Position numbers and translations under genes: made by a program. A DNA stretch of 64,000 nt from Isoetes taiwanensis. Its lineage: Eukaryota > Streptophyta > Lycopodiopsida > Isoetales > Isoetaceae. The notes under the pieces were generated by a model. That model was given only the letters and a program-made list of their open reading frames with translations. It ran no database searches and was not told where the DNA came from. The number at the start of each line of letters is the position of its first letter. Position 1 is the stretch's first letter. The stretch lies in assembly GCA_021234155.1 (NCBI GenBank), contig JAJEKV010000040.1, positions 7,935,161 to 7,999,160 of the forward strand. Reading direction: 5' to 3'. Below are positions 10,201 through 23,652 of this stretch, one piece after another.

Positions 10201-13200
10201 GATTGACATGTGCTCAAGAAATATAACAAAAATAGTTATTTCTTTAAACATGAGTGTGGAAGTTGACATTAGCATTTGGAGTTAATATGGAAAAGGAGAA
10301 TTTCACATTTGTACTCTGATAAATTTGAGTTGAGTTGGGAATTTCACATTTGTACTCTAATAAATCTGAGTTGACTTGTGGTTGCATTGGCCTCGTGGCA
10401 TTTTGGCACTCACGTTCTTGGAAAAAGCATGTCCACTTTACATGCAAGTTGCCACTTCCTAAGCAAAAGGCTTTGTTGCATGCACATGTGTGACATTTTT
10501 TCCTCTTCTATAATCTTAAGTGTGACATTTTTCCCTCTTCTATAATCTTATGGCCTCTTGAAAAAGAAAAGGCTAAGGGTGACGACTTGCCAAGACAAGA
10601 GAGGTGAATGTTAAATTTGTTCTACCAAAAAAAGACATAGGATATGCATACGAAAATGAAACTTATTTTAGGGTTTCCACATGAAAAATAGTTAAAGTTC
10701 TGCTTAAAGGAGGCATTTGCAAGGAACAGCTGTAGATGAACCTGTACAAACAGTTCATCAAGATAGCAAAAAGGGAAAAAATATACAAGGTATTATGCTA
10801 TTTCAAGATTCTAGAAAATTAGTTGGAGGTCTATGGACACTACCAGTATACATCTAAAGATTTAGATGCATGGCCCTATGATACATAAGAACATGTTCTC
10901 AGAGCTTTGTAGTATATATTACAATCCCTGCATTCGCATTTTCACTGACGTTGGAACCGTCTGATCCATATTTTCTTCCCTTTGCAACTTCTTGTATTTC
11001 TCTTTGCAATTTCTGCTGTTAGAATTTATGGAGGATAAGGTAACTGCACCTGTGGAGGGTCTAAAGGTTCAAGAAAATAGTGAGACAATATCCTGCCACA
11101 GATCAAGAAAATGTACAAAATCCTGCCATAGAGAATACAAGCAGAAAATGCAACAATGCTGCCAATGCGACTGGAGTTATACATGGAGCGCATGACAATC
11201 ATGTTTCATATAGGAATAATGATTTCATTATGTTAAGTAATCTAGATGACACCTAGAAGTTTGCAAAAAAAAGTGACGGGCATGGTTATTAGGCTTTGGC
11301 AATTTCTAATGCATGATCTAGTATTGACTAACATGCAGTTTCCCAAAAATAGAGTCTGAAATACTTTGCATGTTTCTAAATAGTGATGACTCTGGCACCG
11401 AGACCTGTTGGATGGACATATTTACAAGTTATTCCTCAATGCACATTGTAGATAGCGATCCTCGTTTGTGGCGGTATGCTTGTACAGGCTTTAATATACT
11501 GTATAACGAGTATTGCAAAATACTATAAGGTTTGAGGCAATGTACTGAACGGTGTTGATTTCATACATATATTATACGATTTTAAGAGCTCTCGTTGCCC
11601 TACATCACCCCTCCGTGAATATGCACCCAAATCAAAGGGGATTTCATGGGGATTTTAATTTAAAAATATTGTATATAATGGTTTATGTTAATTTAAAAAT
11701 GTTTTGGCCCCTTCGGGGCCTTGGGAATTCTATAAGGATTGATGAATAGGAAACTACTTAATACAAACTAAACCACCATAGCATATCTTTTCGAACATAT
11801 ATGAAACACACCATGGTTTTATGCTAGAACCTCTTAAAACATTTACGAATATCATACAAGTATCTCTTACACACATTTACAAATATCATGCAAGCAGTAA
11901 AAAAAGGATTCCTCAATGCTCCCCTTTGAGAACTTACTAACAAATAATAACTTAAAACAAGAGTATAAGAAACATTGTTCTTGCTGACATGTAAAAACAA
12001 GATACTTGTTGCATAAGTATTCAATCGAGTCCCTCAAGCACAACTTCCAGTAAAATAAAAGCCTCTACTTGTGAATATATATTATGAGTTTTACACAACT
12101 TCCAGTAAGATAAAAGCCTGTAGTTGTTTTGTGTTCTATAAGACCATATTGGAGATACAAAAAGTGCTCATCTTTGCTTCATTGAGCTCCATTAAAACTT
12201 CAATATGGTCACAAGAATGATTGGTGCAAATTCGAAGTCCACTCAAATAAAATGCAATACTTGACAAAACCCACTTTAACAGGATAATCTAATGTGCTAG
12301 CACATTCATTGTATCCATGAAATACAACATCATCATCATATAATGCACATATCTATAATGCTAGATGTGGCAAAAGAAATAGCAATAGAAACATCTTAGA
12401 AAAAGTATTCTTCTTCCCCTCAGTCTTACATGTATCTTCAATTGTTTTATTGTTCAAAAGACTCAGTATTGTGAACTCCAGAATATAAATTCTTAAATTC
12501 TTAAGCATGAAACAAGACGGATTTGCAAAGGACCAGGTATGAGAATGCTCCACATTAATTTGAAGACAAAAATCTTGCACCAATATGAAAATGGACCTAT
12601 AGCTATAAGAGAGGGAAGACAGGAACTACAAGAAAGGTATATGAGGGAATGCATAGTTTTGCATGCATCTTTAAGATGAATATTTGCACCATAGCCCACT
12701 AGACTAATCTGATTTGCTTCACAATTAAATAATGAATCCATGCGCTCATCTACAATGTGAAATGGTGAATAAATGAGCTAGAAAACAATTAGATAAGAAG
12801 CCTTTAGACAACAATACATTTGACATCACAGATAGATCAACAATAATTAACCTTACAGAATCATAAATGATGGAATACCAATCTTTTCTCGTGGGCCACA
12901 ACACTTTTCGTGGGCCATAGCCAACTGACAAAATATATCTTGTTCAATCCTTGGTTACACGTAGAGGCCATGTTGCACATCCTCATATTATTGTCTACAA
13001 CTCTAGTGAATTGGCCATTCAATCGATTGTTGAGATTTATTCTGTATATTTACACAAGGGATCTGAAAAAGGAAAGAAAACTGCGCAGAAGTAAATCAGT
13101 TGAGCGTAGAAGACATTGTGCGGATTAAGAAAAGCAATGACTGCAAAAATGGAACCTGCAAAGTTATAACACAGCTTCTGCAAATCTGTTAGGGCATATG

Positions 13201-13739
13201 ACCTGAGACATCCGACTCTTTTTTCGGCTTCGTTCCTGCAAAACTATCACTTTTATAAACTATCACTATGCCCTAAATTATGGAGGTAAAACTAGCGTTC
13301 CTTTGCCGATAAGCTTGTCTTAAATAGGGGCTATGCTTCAACGATATTTTTCATTTGAACAATATTATCTTGGCATCATAGCTAGGCCGATTTCCCAAGG
13401 ATATGTGTTGTTGGAAATCACCCAAGGGCTAATAAATAACAAATATATGCAAACAAAAAGGGGCCTCGCGACATGATTTTTTTCCTTCTCTAAAATCAAT
13501 GGCTAAGATATGATGCACTCTAGAAATATTATTTAGTACATGCAAGCAAATACGACGACAAAATCATAGCAAAACCATATTGAAAAGCATATAAAACTTC
13601 AAAAGGAAGCCACCTATTATTATGCTAGATATTGCTATCTCCAGTATTTCTATTGCTTAGCACATATATATAAAAGCTTCGCTCTTCCACATGTGATACT
13701 TTTCAACTATCCTTTCTAAAATGGCATGCCACTTTACTA
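10201..13739. other. Intergenic with several two-copy tandem duplications
   Basis: No gene was recognised. Small tandem duplications occur at about 10299-10375 (41-bp period, core AATTTCACATTTGTACTCT), 10489-10550 (32 bp, core TGTGACATTTTT), 11838-11895 (core ATTTACRAATATCATRCAAG) and 12041-12120 (55 bp, core CAACTTCCAGTAARATAAAA). The short frame at 11029-11195 lies just after a CTGTTAG acceptor-like site but shows no family features. Confidence 0.55.
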
Positions 13740-15480
13740 GTCAATGATTTCAAGAAGTATCATGTTGCTTCTATCACCATGAGTGAGCACCCAATGTACT
13801 AGAATGAGGACTGCTTCTCCACTATTTTCAACTCTATTGGCACTTACCTAACTACTGAATACTCACCATATAAACCAACAAAATGTTATATTCAGTTGGA
13901 CATCACCAAAGCTATTCCCACAGCCATCTCTTTCCTTGATTTCTTTGGTAAAGAATCTTCCTTACAACTTAGATGGGTGGGTTTACCAAATTATTGCCAT
14001 AAATGCAACTCGAGACATAATTTGGGTAGTGGATGTATTCTATAAAATGGAAAAGATATCTCATTCAGAGGTTCATACAATGTTTTAACGTGCGAAAGAT
14101 CCTACAAGCAATCAGATTCTACAGCATACTATGAGAATGACAAAAATCATCCCACAAAGCAGGTAAATCCATATCAGGAAAAATCAACCATGGTCTTACC
14201 TGAGAGCTCTGGACATTGGAAAAAAATTAATGGCAGTAGTAGAAGAATTCAGAAACAAAGAGAGTTGAGAAAACAAGATCAGGATTTCTCCAATAAGACT
14301 CAGAGTTCCATCATGACCTCCTCTCTTGAAAGTCAACTGGAAGTCAAGGTGATTAACAAAGGTATTTTCTTAAAAGAAAATGCTCAAAAGGATGGATCAG
14401 GTACAAATAGGTCTACCAATTTTCAAATTGAGAAAGAAAATACAGGGCCACAACAGACAGCTAAAGGGATCAATCAAGAAAATATAGAACACATCAGAAA
14501 AATGTTGAAAGAGAAAGCTCCAATCTTATCACAAATGTTTGACTTACATAAGACACTATCTGAAATTTTAAAAGAGTCGAGAGACTTGAGAAACTATTCA
14601 GTTCAGCACCTTCCTCTTAATAAGGGAAAAAAATGTATCAGCATCACATTCAACTTGTGAAAGAAAATCAATGACTGAGGTTCTAATCATAGAAAAAGGA
14701 AATGACAGTTTTGTTGAAAGCATGCAGAGACTTACAAAAGTTGTTGGTAGTGATACAAAGGCATCAGCACAAATATCAACACACAATACAATTGATATGG
14801 AGATTAATAAAAACAATCTTCATTCTAGTGATGATAACAACTCAGAAATTCATGCTATAGAGTGTAGTAACTCATTTGATGTGCTTGCCAAACTTGAAGA
14901 TAACCTTGGAGCTAAGATAATCTGTGCGGATATCTTGGAACTAAATGTTATTGCTTCCCCCACCATCCCTCAAAACATTTCTACAGATCTGATTGACCTG
15001 GCACATTATTCTTCCCCCTGCTCGACAATGCTGACACCCTTGATACCCTTGCCATTTCCTCCAATATTGCTAAACAACTGGAAGAATTAGTTGTTGTGCC
15101 ATCTAGTTCCAAGCTGAAAAATATAGATGAGCTGAATACTGTCAGTTAGAATTTGGTTTTGGATATTTCAAAAAACTGGGAAAATAGTCTTCTCAGTAAT
15201 GATGACCTATACTCTCCCCAAGACAATATAGTTGACCCAGATTTGCAGCAAATAGTCCCTTTGACACAAGAACTAGATGTAGAGAAGAATTCCAGGCAGA
15301 ACACATCTGCTCCCAGGCAAGATCTTTCCATTTCAAATTCTGATATTTTGGTTAATATGCAATATATTGTTTTTTTCCAAAATGCAACATCCCCATAACT
15401 AACCACAAGTAACTATGTCAATCTCTCATTACACTATGTTCCAATCTCTTAATAACTAAATTGAATTGAATTAAATTTTG
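13740..15480 (+). mobile_element. LINE element with decayed ORF1 (gag-like) and short tail
   Basis: From about 13790 to 14040 the sequence encodes, with a stop, IFNSIGTYLTTEY then RWVGLPNYCHKCNSRHNLGSGC. The order of a 'IGxxLGxY' segment, a 'xxxVGLPxxCxKC' segment and a CCHC knuckle (Cx2Cx3Hx4C) is that of plant LINE ORF1 proteins (DUF4283 plus zinc knuckle). Three Lys/Ser/Asn-rich frames follow (14190-14660, 14671-15090, 15153-15398), like the variable ORF1 C-terminus. At about 15463 a (GAATT)n-like tail follows with no ORF2 between. ORF1 binds element RNA in intact copies. This one is broken by at least three frame changes. Confidence 0.6.
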
Positions 15481-16590
15481 TTGTCCCTTAAAGCAAAACA
15501 TTATTCTCATATTTATTAGAATCACCCTCATGCATGCATGTCATACATACAATGTGGATATGTACATTCCCGTACTAAAACTTGTACAACAAAAGAAAAC
15601 ACATGGCTATATGAATATGCAAGATGATGCATACAGAATAAGATAAATGATCCTTGCGTGTCAGACAAATGCATAAGATGCGGATCATGCTTTTGTCAAC
15701 GAAAAACATTTAATACATCTAGAGGCACTATAAAATAACTTTGGGGAATGCATAAATCATATCCATGTTCTCACTTGGGCAATGTTCATATCACTTAACA
15801 AATACAATTGCATACATGATACGATATGGTCTGTAAATGGAGATTACGTATTGATGATGCAAATTCACATTTATTGCTTATTATAGTAACTATATTAACA
15901 AGTCAAATATAGGTTTTTCTCGAAAACTGTTGTTGAACGTGGAAGCAAATCTATGTGACCATGGCTCTTATGAAAAATGTATGTACCTTTTCTGAATAAT
16001 AGAATAGAATAGAATAGAATAATGTAAGACATCACATTGGCTTTTGAGACTTCTTGGAGTTTACTACATAGAATCGATTGGCAATAATCTCTTTATACTA
16101 TCAAGTAGGAATTGGGTTTATGGCATTTGGTTGACAAATGCAGGAACGAGGGGAAAGAAGTGTTCTTAAGAAGTGTTTTCAAGGGCATAGGACAAGGAAT
16201 AGAGGCATGATTGAAGTTAGGGGAGTAAACTAAGGCAAGGCGAGCGGGTCAGATGCAGTTAGAAGAATCTGGAGAGGATTGTTGAACTAGATTATCGAGT
16301 ATGCAACCAACCGTAGGACCAACGATATTGACAATGCGGCGACAAGCAATAAGTGCAAAGTGACAGGGCAAAAACAATATACAAGTCAAGGGGGTTGGTT
16401 AAGTCCAATGGGTTGGTTAGGGCAATGACTTGAAATTCTAGTTAACAAAAATGAAAGGGTGTGTTTAGAAGGTTAGGCCCACAAAGCACATGGCAAGCAA
16501 AACGGCATGTGCAGCCACCTTGTATGACGGCGCCAACCCAGACGGCGCTTCAGTCTTCGTTACATTTTTTTAAAGTAATCAGCAAGGTGA
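15481..16590. other. Intergenic; expansin upstream region
   Basis: It holds an (AATAG)n run at about 15996-16022 and otherwise no recognised element. The last few hundred bases would be the expansin promoter. Confidence 0.5.
15996..16022. repeat. (AATAG)n pentanucleotide run
   Basis: Five AATAG units. Pentamers of the same class (ATTCT on the other strand) recur near 7330, 8880 and 26015. They may be tails of LINE-like insertions. Confidence 0.8.
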
Positions 16591-16599
16591 CTATATAAC
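16591..16599 (+). promoter_or_regulatory. TATA box of the expansin gene
   Basis: CTATATAAC lies about 65 bp before the expansin ATG, with a CT-rich leader (CCACTCTCCC, CTCCTTCC) between. Spacing and context suit a core promoter. Confidence 0.6.
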
Positions 16600-16659
16600 A
16601 CCACTCTCCCTACACATTCTCCAAGCTCCTTCCTTTGCTTTTTTTTTTTCAGGCTAAAA

Positions 16660-17962
16660 ATGTTTTCATTCTTTTGCCTCATCCTCTCAGCCTTGCTGGC
16701 TTCAGAGGCTGCCTCTGTTGGGCCTTGGAATGATGCTCATGCTACTTTCTATGGTGGCAGTGATGCTTCTGGCACAATGGGTATTCTTTTTCTCCCTTTT
16801 TTATCAGCTTTGTTTAATTGTATGTTGTTTCCAAGATCTTCTTTACTTTGATTGAATTCAAGTGTATAGAATCCTCCCTTTCTCATCACCTTTGTCTGCA
16901 TTTGTTTTCTATGTTATTTCCAAAATCTTCTTTACTTTGATTCGATTCAATTGTATAGAACGAGATAATTGTACCTCTTGCATTTTGGTATGTTGATTTT
17001 GAAGAACCTCTAATATGTGAGCAGAGGTTACATATCAGTTCTATGAAACAGGATGAGAACTTCTCTTGTAGTCATAGCCTTCTTGACCTTTTGCAACTGG
17101 CTTTAAGGTCTTTTAGCCACAATGGCTATTCATAGTTCTTTTTGACATTTTGTCCATGAATTCCTGACTTTGTTGACATCTTGAAGGATTTAGTTTATAA
17201 CTTTGATGATAATGTATATTGACAAAGTGGTTGAATGAATAATATCAGGTGGAGCATGTGGCTATGGCAATCTCTACTCACAAGGCTATGGAACCAGCAC
17301 AGGGGCCCTAAGCAGTGCACTATTCAACAGTGGAGCTACATGTGGAGCATGTTACCAAATACAATGCACAAGCACAGCAGGATGGTGCACTCCAAGAGTG
17401 AACGGAAGGAGGCCAGCCATAACCATCACAGCAACAAACTACTGTCCACCGAATTATGATCTACCAAGTGACAATGGAGGATGGTGCAATCCACCAAGGC
17501 AACATTTTGATCTCTCAGAACCAGTGTGGCTCAAAATAGGGATCTACAAGGCAGGAATAATCCCGGTCCGCTATCGAAGGTAACAAGTCATTTAAGATCT
17601 AAAATCCATCATTCTATGCACATTCCTGACATACAAAATTATTGAATTCCAGAGTTCCTTGCAAGAAAACTGGTGGCATTATATTCCAAATGAATGGGAA
17701 TCCATATTTTAATCTGGTCCTCATAACCAATGTTGGAGGATCAGGGGATATAAGTGCAGTGTCTATAAAGGGATCAAACACAGGATGGCTGGCTATGAAG
17801 AGAAATTGGGGTGCAAATTGGGAGTGCGATGTAAAATTGGTCGGGCAGAGCTTGTCTTTTCAAGTGACTGGAACTGACGGAACCACTGTGACCAATTATA
17901 ATGCAGCTCCTTCAAACTGGCAATTTGGCCAATCCTTTACTTCCGGAGTAAACCTGCACTAA
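16660..17962 (+). CDS. Alpha-expansin (EXPA family)
   Basis: Three exons, 16660-16780, 17249-17579 and 17653-17962, join with GT/AG sites and matching phases into 253 residues, the usual EXPA length. Residues 1-18 are a hydrophobic signal peptide. The N-terminal GH45-like domain has [17 protein letters not shown], the paired cysteines (C72, C75, C80, C87, C106, C120) and the HFD motif at 126-128 ([10 protein letters not shown]). The C-terminal group-2 grass-pollen-like domain has [26 protein letters not shown], GWxAMxRNWGxNW and QSLSFxVT. Alpha-expansins are secreted and loosen cellulose-xyloglucan contacts in acidic walls without hydrolysis. A TATA box lies about 65 bp upstream and AATAAA-like signals near 18243. 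Every frame closes and no key residue is lost, so it is probably functional. Which EXPA clade is not decidable by eye. Confidence 0.95.
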
Positions 17963-19256
17963 AAAACCATACCTCATATTTCAACAGCCGAGGTGTGCCA
18001 CAGCCACCCGCCCACACTTACTACCAGCAATAAGGATCTCTTCTAAAATAAGGGCATAAATATAGGCCTCACTGTCTGCTGCATCACACAAGGAAACATC
18101 TGTGCATGAAATAACGCCTTGATGTGGCAGCAAATTAAGTCTTTTCTTGCACCACATTGTTTCTGGTCTGTAGAAGACGTTACACATGTAAAGAAACAAC
18201 TAAAATATGCTTCAAAGTAAACTTGGTAACGTGCCTAAGGAAATAAAATAAATTCATTGAACTCCATTGTACTTTTAGAGTCCTTTTTGTGCAATAATGG
18301 TCCTTACATGTTCAAAATGTTGATTTCATACTTTGTAGTACTACTATGTCCTCGCATGCCTCCTTTTTGTGCAAGCTTTTTATGGTCCTCCTCCCCTCTT
18401 TACGTGCCCAAATGTTATTTTCATACTTTGTACAACTTCTCTAGCGGTGCATTCAAACCTCATGCTTCTTCCAAATTGAGCTCTCTCAAGTGTTCAAAGC
18501 ACGTGTCTCCTTGCTTTTACGTGTTTTGGTGTATTATGTATCCCCCAACATTGCAAAGTTGGCCATAATTCACTCGATTGACATGGTCGGGGGTTGTAGA
18601 AGAAAAAAACAATAGATCACTTTCGTTTAGAATGCAAAACGGAATGATTGTCTTGCCCAGCTCAATAAGAATCTTATAGAATTGAAATTAGAGTTGCGCC
18701 TACAAGAAAGAGTAAAACCATGGAAAACCGTCGTCTTCAAGCTGGCACATGGATAAAGCACCTCCTTTCCAAAGTTACGAAGTAAAATAGCAAGACAAAA
18801 AGAATGGACATAGAGCAAATATTCTTCGTATTGGACAGAATCTATAATAAGGTCAAGAGGGCGCATTGTGTTGTAATGTAAGCAGTATGTAAGACTGGCA
18901 CTTGGCTGGAGAGCTTTCACAAACCCATCAAGTAGTAAGTTTGAACTTTAACCCAGTCATTTAGCTTCTAGAAGCTTAATATGATTAATCTCTTCAGATG
19001 AACGTCATTTGACACCAAATTATTCAACAACTGCTTTTTAGTGCTTTCTCAATGTACACAGACTCTTCTGCGAGAGCCTTTTGCAAGTCGTGATATTAAA
19101 ATGCAATCTAGTTTTCTTGTGGTGTTCTAACAGCAGACGCCTTTGATAAGTTTCAAACTCTTATGACCCTTCACAGAAAGGCCAGAAAGAGAGACTCAAT
19201 ACCATGTATTGCACACAGAAATCAACAGTAATAAGGGAGCTGGAATATGTTAAATG
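17963..19256. other. Intergenic between convergent expansin and ATE1
   Basis: It contains the 3' ends of both neighbours (AATAAA-like words near 18243). At about 18288-18440 there is a degenerate internal duplication (TTTTGTGCAA, then GGTCC, then ATTTTCATACTTTGTA, twice). No gene was recognised. Confidence 0.5.
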
Positions 19257-22013
19257 TCATCCCAATACATATGCAAGCTGCGGAGCAAGTCGATTACCGA
19301 CCACCTCAATATACTTCAAAAGTTGCTCTTTCAGCTTTTCTAAGTCCTCTTGTGCGAGGAATCTTCGTTCTTCCAGCAACTGTCATGAACATCCAAGACA
19401 ACAAGAAATTAGGAGCTGTAACTTGTTTGAGTTCTGGTAGTGAAGTACATGCACCTTAAGTCTCCAAGATCTGCGAGCGAAGAATAGCGGAACATCATTC
19501 AACAGTTCATTAGGTAATGCTGATTGTTTGTCAAATTTCTCTTGGTTGCCCGTGGTGGAGAAAATACTATCCTTCGTATTGGAGACAGCATCAGACAAAC
19601 ATGCAACCTGATTATTCTCCACCAATGGACGGGCAATGTCAAATGGGACCCACCTGTTTTCAGGATAGCATAACATGATTTACAGACTTTATGCCACAAT
19701 AAGTACACATATATTTTTAGGCTGATTTAAGAATACTACCCAAGAAACAGCAAAACAAGATTGAGCAACGATAACAACAGGAAGTTTAAATCTAGCTCAG
19801 AGGAAATTCAATTTGCTATGAAAGAACCAAGCAATTCTTTTGAAATGTACACATGCAAGACATAACAGGAAGGAATAGAAGACCAAGAATTCAAGACCAG
19901 ACAACTTCTGCACTTCATGGATCTTATATACAACTTAAATAGGTGATATAGTATGCATGTACTCACTGGTAGCGGAATGGACACAGCAGCTCAGCAGGAG
20001 CATATGCAGCCTTGTAGCGCATCTTTGGACATGATTGTATATAGTATCCTAGGTAGTAATACTCCAGGGATGGACACCTAGTGGACGCCGATTTCACCCA
20101 GTCAATTTCATGCAAGGCAGAATATTTTCCCAGAGATAGAAATGCAAAATCTGGGTCCCAAAATAGGTATTTACTTGAGAGACACTTTGGCAGAATATCT
20201 ACCACGCCAACTGCAACCAAGTGCCCATCAATCCTGTATTGCTGATGGAATGAACCAAAACCCAAAGGTGGAACATTGTTACCACCTGTTGGAGGAACAT
20301 AGACTAGAGGAGTATGTACTAAGAATCTCTTATAGGACTCCTCTGTAACAGATTCAGGCTTATCATTATGCACAGCAACTTGATACTTTTTATAAAGCAG
20401 GAATTCTTCCATATTAAAAGCAGATTTTTCCATGCAGACATCCAATACATGCTTCTTATGACTGCATCTTATAGAAGCCGATTTTGGTTTTGGTTTTGCA
20501 TCTGGTGTTGTAGATCTCTCCATGGCCTCGGCCTCAGATGGCTTTAAAAAGACATTTATATGCCCTTTTGATGCCTGCACAGTGAATCCATCCAGAGTTG
20601 CATGTGAATTCAGGATAGAGGCCACACTCTCCGCAAATACTGTTGGGGAAGGAGTTCGCATGTTGCGACGTTTTAACATGGAAGTAGTTGCAAATGCAAT
20701 GCTGCTTGTATACGCTAGTTCATTTTCTGGGTTATTTAATTGCCTTTTTAATTTGACTGATGCTGTGTGAATCATATCTTCTGGAATCTGGAAATCAATT
20801 CTTATCTCATTAGCTTCAGCCCATTCCAAAATTGACGCTCGAATCATTTCTGAGATCTTCCTTCTACCCATGTCCTCTGGCATTTCCAGAGGTGTATCAT
20901 GGCATGATTCATTCTTAATCTTTGTTACCCTTTCACAAATAACAGGCTCTTCTTTATTTCCCTCAAGGTCCCCATCCAAGTATCTGTAAATTATCAAAAC
21001 AATTAAAGTGGAAGGATTTGGATGTATGAACTAACCTATAAGATTGCCTTTACCTTTGCATACGACGTGAAACACGCTTTTGCTCTTTTGAGGGTATAAA
21101 ATTGCTTGCTTTCAGACGTATAGTATAAGGAGGGCAGCAAGTGGAAACCAACTCTGGCTTATATAAGAATGTACCAGACCGCCTCCATCCCCGATCTAAG
21201 AGTTCTGAAATTAATAAAATCAAAGTGTAATCATTTCCCATCCAGAAGGACATCGGGTTGAATGATTATCCTATGACAGTTAATACTCTATGAAGGAATT
21301 ACCTTGATAGTCGTAAACCGTAAGCCGATGGGCATATAATCCTGTCCATGCAGATGCAAATTAATTGTCAAGACCTCTGATTCAAAATGGACAATACTAC
21401 AGGTGAGAATTAAACTTCAATGATGTCAATGAAGGATTGAACTGAATTGAGAGAAATGTCATACATAAACTTAAAAGTTTCTTGTTTTAAAGTAGTGCTT
21501 AGTGCTCAAAACAAACAACGTTTCTAGTTCTAATAAATTCTTTATGGGCACGAGAGATGTTAATAAACGAAGAACAAATTGACCTTTGATTAATAAATTC
21601 TTTATGGGCACGAGAGATGTTAATAAACGAAGAACAAATTGACATTTGATTTTTCAGTTACAATGGTAAAATTCTACGACTATTAAGTTTGGCTTAGTGA
21701 GGTCTAAAGACCTTCCACGATGTATGTGCAACTCAAAAAACATAACCTCTTTTGAAATTCACCCTATGATAGTTTCACTTATATGGTAGGCACTTAAATG
21801 TATGATTGACATGGCAATAGCCTAATCTGTAGTTATGGCTAAGGAGGTTTATCTAACAACTGCAATCATTTTAGTTCAAAAAATTATATCAACTTTTTTT
21901 GTACCATGTGCAACACTGGTCTGTGCTTGTGACTTGCAATATCCACATGGAGATGAGTAGATTCCCTGATCTTCTACTGCACTTAGAGCTTGCCTCCTGC
22001 TGGTAGTTGCCAT
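19257..22013 (-). CDS. ATE1: Arginyl-tRNA--protein transferase (N-degron pathway)
   Basis: Six minus-strand exons, 22013-21905, 21341-21303, 21204-21054, 20983-19967, 19653-19455 and 19379-19257, join in phase to 545 residues. The enzyme moves Arg from Arg-tRNA to N-terminal Asp, Glu or oxidised Cys, marking proteins for N-degron degradation. The ATE N-domain holds PCGYCKS (CxxC at 23-26), YAHRLTVYDYQELLDRGWRR and TCCPPYTIRLKAS (Cys72-Cys73), the cysteines known to bind a metal or heme cofactor. The C-domain has LGFGSFHQQYRIDGHLVAVG, LFWDPDF, LGKYSALHEI, YYLGYYIQSCPKMRYKAAY and FRYQWVPFD. The last exon (EDLEKLKEQLLKYIEVVG) gives the family C-terminus. The start ATG at 22013 opens directly before the CxxC region, as in family members. 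It looks intact. Exon 5's donor (AAG/GTGCAT) is chosen by homology, and reading through would stop early. Confidence 0.92.
21531..21650. repeat. 60-bp tandem duplication in ATE1 intron 1
   Basis: Units 21531-21590 and 21591-21650 are nearly identical (one C/A difference seen; core TTTATGGGCACGAGAGATGT). It lies in the first ATE1 intron (21342-21904) and is a very young event. Confidence 0.95.
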
Positions 22014-23652
22014 CGCCAGCTAGATATTCTCCTATAACAACTGCAAAGAGAAGACTTTCAAAACCAAGTCTACTGATTCACACAATGCATTGGCATCTAG
22101 TAGAAGATAAAACACTAAGTATGTTTATCTATCTGTGGATACTTCCAGCATTTCTACATGCCAAGTTGTTGATCATCATAATCCTAGACAAAAATTTAAA
22201 CTTTCCAGCATAAATAGACGAGGGAATTGTAAATACCAAGGCCGAACAACTATAAAGCAGAAATGGCAAAGACAGGTGATAAAAGCGAGACCAATTGGAT
22301 CTATCAGATCAAATGATCCAGTGAATTTTCATGTACAGCTAAGAAAAAGAATGAATTATATTGATGTATACCATGATAATCTTAATCAGCCTATGGAGCT
22401 TTTTGAAAACATGGTGCAACGCATCATTCTAGACCAATGCTTGGAGACCTCCGAGATGATATTCTTCGAAATAACACTGAGAAACAATATGGTATCTCTC
22501 TTCGACCTTCAAGTTTCGCGGAACTCGGGGCTTCCGCATTCCTCCGAAATCCGGCCGTCAGGCCACAAAGAAGAGGGTGTACCTTCATAATAAATTAAAG
22601 AAAGAATTAAAGGGAAATTACAAAAATGCACCTCTACTTTGCAAAAATTAAAGACGTTTCTATAATTGGCCAATACAACTTAAATTTATGTGATATCAAT
22701 CCAACCACATAGTCTTATCGGATATGTGGAGGTAATCACGTAGTGAGAAGGTTTGCTGTAGATGTTTATAAGATTTTGGTGAAAGGTTGGGTTGGGTGAT
22801 TATCTTTTTTCTTCCTGTTTCTGTTTTTATTAGGTGTAAGTTCGAAGGTTTATTTTTAGATAGTCACATGGGCTTCCTTTGCATCCGTCAGACGCAAGTG
22901 CAAGGATTCTCTCTTCAGACCCGAACTTGCCAAGGATTCTCTAATCCGGCTACCTCTGGCAGAGCAGATGTTGTGGCAAGTCTAGGTTTTTGGCTGCCCT
23001 TTGACCTCAGGTTCCGCAAAACCGGCGAACAGCTGGGTCGCACAACAGCTGGGTCGCAGCTGGTTGAAATGGCTGAGCAGATTTGTTAAAAGTTTTTGCT
23101 GTCTGCAGGGTTTTACTTTGTGCCCTTGTTTGTGATTCAAAAGCTGGAGCTTTTGAATAAAGATGTTGTGCATGTGTAGCCAGATGCTTATCTCTGCTTC
23201 GTGCCCTTGTTTGTGCTTAAAACCTTGTTGTCTGCAGCCAGAGCAAAAAGAATCGATCATTCAAGTTTCACTCCTCTTCCATTTCTGTTCATCCTTGGAA
23301 ATTTGCATGCATCCACTTCTGTTGTTGTCGCCTTTGGCTGTAGCTGCCACTGATATGATTTAGCTGCGCGTGCTTCCGTTCGCCGGGTTCAGGCTCTGGC
23401 TTCATTGGACCACTGAGTTGTGCATGTATTCGCACATTTTGGTGTATTCCATTGTTTATATATGAGAATTCAATGGTTTTATCAATGGTTACAACTTTAA
23501 GAAAATACAAAAGGTTACACTTAGCGATAAGGTTACCATTAGGGAAATATACATTTTTTATATCACAATCGACTGAAGAAAATTTTCCAAAGCTCTTGAC
23601 TTTCATCAGCCATAGTAGAGACCTGCTTGCTAAGTTTGGATTTAAGAGGAGA
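22014..23652. other. Region upstream of ATE1; nothing firmly recognised
   Basis: A 151-codon plus-strand frame (22135-22590) shows no family features and sits upstream of ATE1 on the opposite strand. A 16-bp tandem duplication (CAGCTGGGTCGCA) is at about 23028-23060. GTGCCCTTGTTTGTG recurs at about 23120 and 23200. Confidence 0.45.

Noticed and set aside
22135-22590. 151-codon open frame upstream of ATE1
   Set aside because: No recognisable domain, no splice or promoter context, and composition not clearly protein-like. It cannot be supported as a gene.
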